DNA of 9,340 nt from Candidatus Bathyarchaeota archaeon (lineage in GTDB: Archaea > Thermoproteota > Bathyarchaeia > Bathyarchaeales > Bathycorpusculaceae): NCBI GenBank assembly GCA_003601875.1, contig PIYF01000020.1, positions 1 to 9,340 of the forward strand, written 5' to 3'. The notes below the pieces were generated by a model that worked only from the letters and a program-made list of their open reading frames with translations, was not told where the DNA came from and made no database searches. Positions within the stretch are counted from its first letter, which is position 1, and every line of letters starts with the position of its first letter. This document shows positions 6,429-9,340 of the stretch, piece after piece. Made by a program: the position numbers and the translations under genes.

Positions 6429-6468
6429 TTAAATGAAAAAAGTTGTTTAAACATACGGCGTTTAAGCT

Positions 6469-7320
6469 ATGGCGATAATTGAAACGGAAAATCTAACATA
6501 TACATATCCCGGTGCGACAAATCCATCGATTAGAAATGTCTCTATAAAAATTGAGAAAGGAGAATTTGTATTAATAACCGGTCCAAGCGGATGTGGAAAG
6601 ACAACCTTATGTAGATGTTTTAATGGGTTAATTCCACATTTTTATCAAGGTAAGCTGGAAGGAGAAGTCTTCGTCGCTGGTCTCAAAGTTGATGAACATT
6701 CAATCCATGAATTAGCTAAACATGTTGGATTAGTTTTCCAAAATCCCGAAAATCAACTTTTTGCTCTCTCAGTTGAAAAGGATGTAGCGTTTGGTCTTGA
6801 AAATTTAGGGGTTCCACGGGACGAAATTCGGAGAAGAGTAGACTGGGCGATGAAACTTACAGGAATTTATCATTTGAAAGATAGGGCGCCAAATGAACTT
6901 TCAGGAGGACAACAGCAACGTGTTGCTATAGCTTCCGTTTTAGCTATGAAACCGGAAATCATCGTTTTAGATGAACCTACATCCTTCCTTGATCCTTTAG
7001 GCGCTGAAAACATATTCAAGGTAATATATGAGTTAAACAGAAAGTTTGGAATAACAATAATTCTTGTTGAACATCGATTGGACTTAACAGCAAAATACGC
7101 TGATCACATAATAATAATGGATAATGGAGAAATTCTTCTTGACGGAGAAACAAGGAGTGTTTTAAATTCTGAAAAGGCTCGTTTGGTTGGGGTTGGAATT
7201 CCAAAGGCAACACGTCTCTATCAGATTCTTAAGAAGGATAGGGTAAACCTCCGCAGCACGATTCCTTTATCTTCAGATGAAATGGCAGCCATGTTAGAGG
7301 AAGTGTTGAAAAGTAAATGA
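6469..7320 (+). CDS. ecfA: ECF transporter ATPase (EcfA/CbiO-like), first copy
   Basis: ATP-binding subunit of an energy-coupling factor transporter; it pairs with the next ATPase on the cytoplasmic face of EcfT to power uptake of a vitamin or metal ion. The 283 residues contain Walker A GPSGCGKTT (38-46), Q-loop Gln91 in the ECF-typical VFQNPENQLF, signature LSGGQ (144-148), Walker B IIVLDEP (164-170) with catalytic Glu169, and H-loop His202. The C-terminal extension beyond about residue 225 is usual for EcfA/CbiO. An in-frame TAA at 6463-6465 fixes the ATG as first possible start. There is no Shine-Dalgarno sequence just upstream, unlike many genes in this window. The stop overlaps the next start as ATGA, so the two ATPases are coupled. 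Confidence 0.93.
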   Translation: MAIIETENLTYTYPGATNPSIRNVSIKIEKGEFVLITGPSGCGKTTLCRCFNGLIPHFYQGKLEGEVFVAGLKVDEHSIHELAKHVGLVFQNPENQLFALSVEKDVAFGLENLGVPRDEIRRRVDWAMKLTGIYHLKDRAPNELSGGQQQRVAIASVLAMKPEIIVLDEPTSFLDPLGAENIFKVIYELNRKFGITIILVEHRLDLTAKYADHIIIMDNGEILLDGETRSVLNSEKARLVGVGIPKATRLYQILKKDRVNLRSTIPLSSDEMAAMLEEVLKSK

Positions 7321-8141
7321 TAGAAGTTAAAAACGTTTATTTTACATATCCAAACGGTGTTGAAGCGTTAAAAGGGGTTTCTTTAACAATAAAAGACGGT
7401 GAATTTGTAGCCATAATGGGACAAAACGGTGCTGGGAAAACAACACTGGTAAAACATTTTAACGGTTTGTTAAAACCAACTAAAGGCATAGTTCTCGTTG
7501 ACGGGGTTGACACGAGAAAGGTGAGCGTTGCAACTCTTGCAAGAAAAGTTGGATTTGTTTTCCAAAATCCTGATCATCAACTTTTCAGTGAAACCGTGGA
7601 AGATGAAATATCTTTTGCGTTGAAAAATTTTAGGTTTGAAGCTGAAACTATAAACAAAAGGGTTGATTGGGCTCTTAACCTTCTAGGTTTAACCCGATAC
7701 AAGAAAACCTCTCCCTTCATGCTTAGTGGAGGAGAAAGAAAAAGAGTGGCTTTAGCATCAGTTCTCGCTTGGAACCCAAAAATTTTGATTTTGGATGAAC
7801 CGACAATTGGACAGGATTATCAACAGAAGGAAAAACTACGTCACTTTATCCTACAATTAAACGCCCAAAAGAAAACCGTGATCATAGTTACGCACGACGT
7901 GGAGTTTGTAGCTGAATGCAACCCAAGGGTCATATTGATGAGTAACGGTGAAATAATCGCGGATGGCGAAGCTCGAAAAATACTTACAGATCCAAAAATT
8001 GTAACAGAAGCCTCAATAGTTCCTCCACAAATAACTCAAATATTCATTAAACTCAAGAATTACGGCTTTCCAAGGGATATCTTAGATATTTATGAAGCAA
8101 GGGAAGCAATACTTAACTCTTTGAGAAAGGGGTTTAAATGA
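7317..8141 (+). CDS. ecfA: ECF transporter ATPase (EcfA/CbiO-like), second copy
   Basis: Second ATPase of the ECF energy-coupling module, clearly homologous to but diverged from its upstream neighbour. The 274 residues hold Walker A GQNGAGKTT (35-43), Q-loop Gln83 in VFQNPDHQLF, signature LSGGE (136-140), Walker B ILILDEP (156-162) with Glu161, the EPTIGQD segment after it, and H-loop His193. Both ATPases therefore keep all catalytic residues, and two functional ATP sites are expected in the heterodimer. Separate EcfA and EcfA' copies are the usual arrangement for shared (group II) modules. ATGA overlaps link it to the genes on both sides. The C-terminal region (about 225-274) is the usual extension for this family. 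Confidence 0.93.
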   Translation: MIEVKNVYFTYPNGVEALKGVSLTIKDGEFVAIMGQNGAGKTTLVKHFNGLLKPTKGIVLVDGVDTRKVSVATLARKVGFVFQNPDHQLFSETVEDEISFALKNFRFEAETINKRVDWALNLLGLTRYKKTSPFMLSGGERKRVALASVLAWNPKILILDEPTIGQDYQQKEKLRHFILQLNAQKKTVIIVTHDVEFVAECNPRVILMSNGEIIADGEARKILTDPKIVTEASIVPPQITQIFIKLKNYGFPRDILDIYEAREAILNSLRKGFK

Positions 8142-8926
8142 GCGTTTTCGATGGATTAAAATTTAGAAAGGTTAAATCACCTATCCATGATTTAGATCCA
8201 AGAGTGAAATTCATTTATGTTTGCGTCATTTTTGCAATTGCGTTGATTTTTTGGGAACTTATCCCCCTTCTTATACTATTCTTAATACAACTCCCCTTTG
8301 TTCTTTTAGGTAAAGTTCAACGTCAATGGTTACGTTCCTTACGTGGAGCAGCTTTTTTAGCGATAATAATCTTTGTGACAAATTTCGTTTTCTCTTTCAT
8401 AGGGGCTGGATATAGGTTTACAGCTGAAAGTTTGGAGAGTGCTTTCGCTCTCACCTTCCGCTTCGTTGTCCTTGTTGAATCCTTCTCAATATTTTTCCTT
8501 ACAACATCACCTGACAATTTAAGTTTAGCTTTAGAGCAAACACGTGTGCCATACGAATTTTGCTTCGCCTTCACAACAGCCGTCCGTTTCGTTCCAGTTT
8601 TAGCTAATGAAGCTCAAACAATAATGGATGCTCAAAAAGCAAGGGGACTGGAGCTTGAACGTGGAAATTTTTTGAAAAGAATTAAAAATTACATACCAAT
8701 TCTCATACCGTTAATTGTAAGCGCTATTAGACGAAGTTTAGAGCTTGCAGAGGCCATGGAGTCTCGAGCTTGGGGTGCAACAAAAAACAGGACAAACCTT
8801 TATGTGTTAAGGATGAACAAAAATGATTTCATTTTATTAGCCATAACAACTGGAATTTTAATAACTGCAGTTTATATCCGTTTATTCATCCCTATTCCAT
8901 CGGTTTGCGAACTTTTAGAAATATAA
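8138..8926 (+). CDS. ecfT: ECF transporter transmembrane component EcfT
   Basis: Integral membrane scaffold of the ECF transporter, coupling the two ATPases to a substrate-binding S component. The 262-residue protein has hydrophobic stretches at about 25-57 (probably two helices), 70-90, 104-122, 186-197 and 230-252. The two cytoplasmic coupling-helix signatures are present: AQKARG at 165-170 and SRAWG at 209-213, which in known EcfT proteins dock into grooves of the ATPases. The N-terminal SPIHDLDPRVKF segment (14-25) is also typical. An AAAGGGG stretch ends 5 bases before the ATG, and the start overlaps the preceding stop as ATGA. No S component is encoded next to it, so the substrate is unknown; names such as CbiQ for cobalt would go beyond the evidence. 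Confidence 0.92.
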   Translation: MSVFDGLKFRKVKSPIHDLDPRVKFIYVCVIFAIALIFWELIPLLILFLIQLPFVLLGKVQRQWLRSLRGAAFLAIIIFVTNFVFSFIGAGYRFTAESLESAFALTFRFVVLVESFSIFFLTTSPDNLSLALEQTRVPYEFCFAFTTAVRFVPVLANEAQTIMDAQKARGLELERGNFLKRIKNYIPILIPLIVSAIRRSLELAEAMESRAWGATKNRTNLYVLRMNKNDFILLAITTGILITAVYIRLFIPIPSVCELLEI

Positions 8927-8940
8927 TTATGAACAGAAGA

Positions 8941-8950
8941 CTTTAATATA
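8941..8950 (+). promoter_or_regulatory. Candidate TATA box for the SIS-domain gene
   Basis: CTTTAATATA lies in the 64-base gap after ecfT. A start of transcription about 26 bases from its centre would fall near 8972, just ahead of a GGAG ribosome site (8977-8980) and the TTG at 8991. The spacing agrees with that gene having its own promoter. The evidence is motif and spacing only. Confidence 0.35.
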
Positions 8951-8976
8951 GGGGAATTCCTAAAAATGGGTTTCTG

Positions 8977-8980
8977 GGAG
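8977..8980 (+). promoter_or_regulatory. Shine-Dalgarno site of the SIS-domain gene
   Basis: GGAG (within GGGAG) ends 10 bases before TTG 8991 and 19 bases before TTG 9000. It supports the former as start codon, although a spacing of 10 is on the long side. Confidence 0.4.
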
Positions 8981-8990
8981 CCTGAAACAT

Positions 8991-9340
8991 TTGGAATGGT
9001 TGAAGGCGGCAGCTGAAGAGATAATTGCAGGAATTAAACGTTCAATAGAAGAACTTGACATGAAAGAGGTTGAACACTTCATCAAACTTTTACTTGAAGC
9101 GAAGGACAAGAAAATATTCATTGTAGGTATGGGGAGAAGCGGCTTTGTCGGAAGAGCCTTCGCTTTAAGATTGATGAACTTGGGTTTCAACGTTTACTTT
9201 TTAGGTGAAACAATTACACCTGCTGCGGGGAAAGGAGACTTGTTAATCGCCATTTCAGGAACAGGAACCACAAAAATCGTTTTAACAGCAAGTTCTGCAG
9301 CAAAGGAAATAGGAGCAACAGTTATAGCTATAACATCATT
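8991..9340 (+). CDS. hxlB: SIS-domain protein, probable 6-phospho-3-hexuloisomerase, 3' truncated
   Basis: Probable 6-phospho-3-hexuloisomerase, interconverting D-arabino-hex-3-ulose 6-phosphate and fructose 6-phosphate. Many archaea use it with hexulose-6-phosphate synthase, in the reverse direction, to make ribulose 5-phosphate. The visible 116 residues have an N-terminal helix ([19 protein letters not shown]), then the SIS fold with GMGRSG (46-51), [13 protein letters not shown] (72-74) followed by ITPA, and the phosphate-binding SGTGTT (89-94). The GRSG...RLMxLGF...GETxTP combination is typical of this enzyme; another sugar isomerase is possible. An in-frame TAA at 8961-8963 bounds the start, and no ATG or GTG precedes the first helix, so TTG 8991 (or TTG 9000) is inferred. 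The frame is open to the right edge. The synthase partner is not visible. Confidence 0.8.
   Translation, partial: MEWLKAAAEEIIAGIKRSIEELDMKEVEHFIKLLLEAKDKKIFIVGMGRSGFVGRAFALRLMNLGFNVYFLGETITPAAGKGDLLIAISGTGTTKIVLTASSAAKEIGATVIAITS

Noticed and set aside
6469..8926. Naming the transporter as cobalt, nickel or biotin specific
   Set aside because: The ATPases and EcfT resemble CbiO/CbiQ at family level only; substrate is set by the S component, which is not present in the window.
9060..9062. ATG 9060 as start of the SIS-domain gene
   Set aside because: It would drop the conserved N-terminal helix of hexuloisomerases, which is in frame and well preserved upstream; no ribosome site precedes this ATG.
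1..9340. Mobile elements, CRISPR repeats, tRNA or rRNA genes
   Set aside because: Coding density is near complete with housekeeping genes in conserved order; no repeat arrays, transposase motifs, terminal inverted repeats or cloverleaf-like sequence were seen in the short gaps.

Overview
The window is AT-rich archaeal DNA. Every gene I can support lies on the + strand, tightly packed and often overlapping. The gene set is diagnostic of Archaea: proteasome alpha subunit, SBDS, the exosome subunits Rrp4/Rrp41/Rrp42, ribosomal protein eL43 (L37Ae), a Brix-domain protein, KEOPS subunit Pcc1 and prefoldin beta. Several genes start behind GGAGG or GAGGTGA Shine-Dalgarno sites. The sequence alone does not fix the phylum. 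A Thermoproteota/Bathyarchaeia-like lineage is my guess from general similarity of gene content and base composition, not a demonstrated assignment.

Region 1 (1-6399) is the archaeal 'exosome-proteasome superoperon'. It runs psmA (5' end missing), sbds, rrp4, rrp41, rrp42, eL43, Brix protein, pcc1, pfdB, a DUF3194-type protein of unknown function, and a DHH-family phosphoesterase. The genes cover protein degradation, 60S subunit maturation, 3'-to-5' RNA degradation and tailing, rRNA assembly, tRNA t6A modification and co-translational folding. Junctions are mostly 4-8 base stop/start overlaps or gaps of 2-25 bases, so translational coupling is likely. The largest gap inside this region is 61 bases, between pcc1 and pfdB. 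The rpoP gene often found between eL43 and the Brix gene in other archaea has no room here.

Region 2 (6400-8926) is a separate transport operon: two ABC ATPases and an EcfT membrane protein, which together form the energy-coupling module of an ECF vitamin/metal transporter. They are joined by two ATGA overlaps. The 69-base leader carries a BRE/TATA-like element followed by a perfect 12-base palindrome about where an operator would sit. No substrate-binding S component is encoded in the window, so the substrate cannot be named.

Region 3 (8927-9340) holds a possible promoter and the 5' part of a SIS-domain gene that looks like 6-phospho-3-hexuloisomerase (hxlB), cut off by the window edge. This enzyme belongs to the ribulose monophosphate pathway that many archaea use to make pentose phosphates.

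I found no tRNA or rRNA gene, CRISPR array, insertion sequence or long repeat. No gap exceeds 70 bases. The region is largely conserved housekeeping DNA. The points most worth a second look are the palindromic site ahead of the ECF operon, the uncharacterised DUF3194-type protein, and the DHH enzyme linked to the exosome genes.
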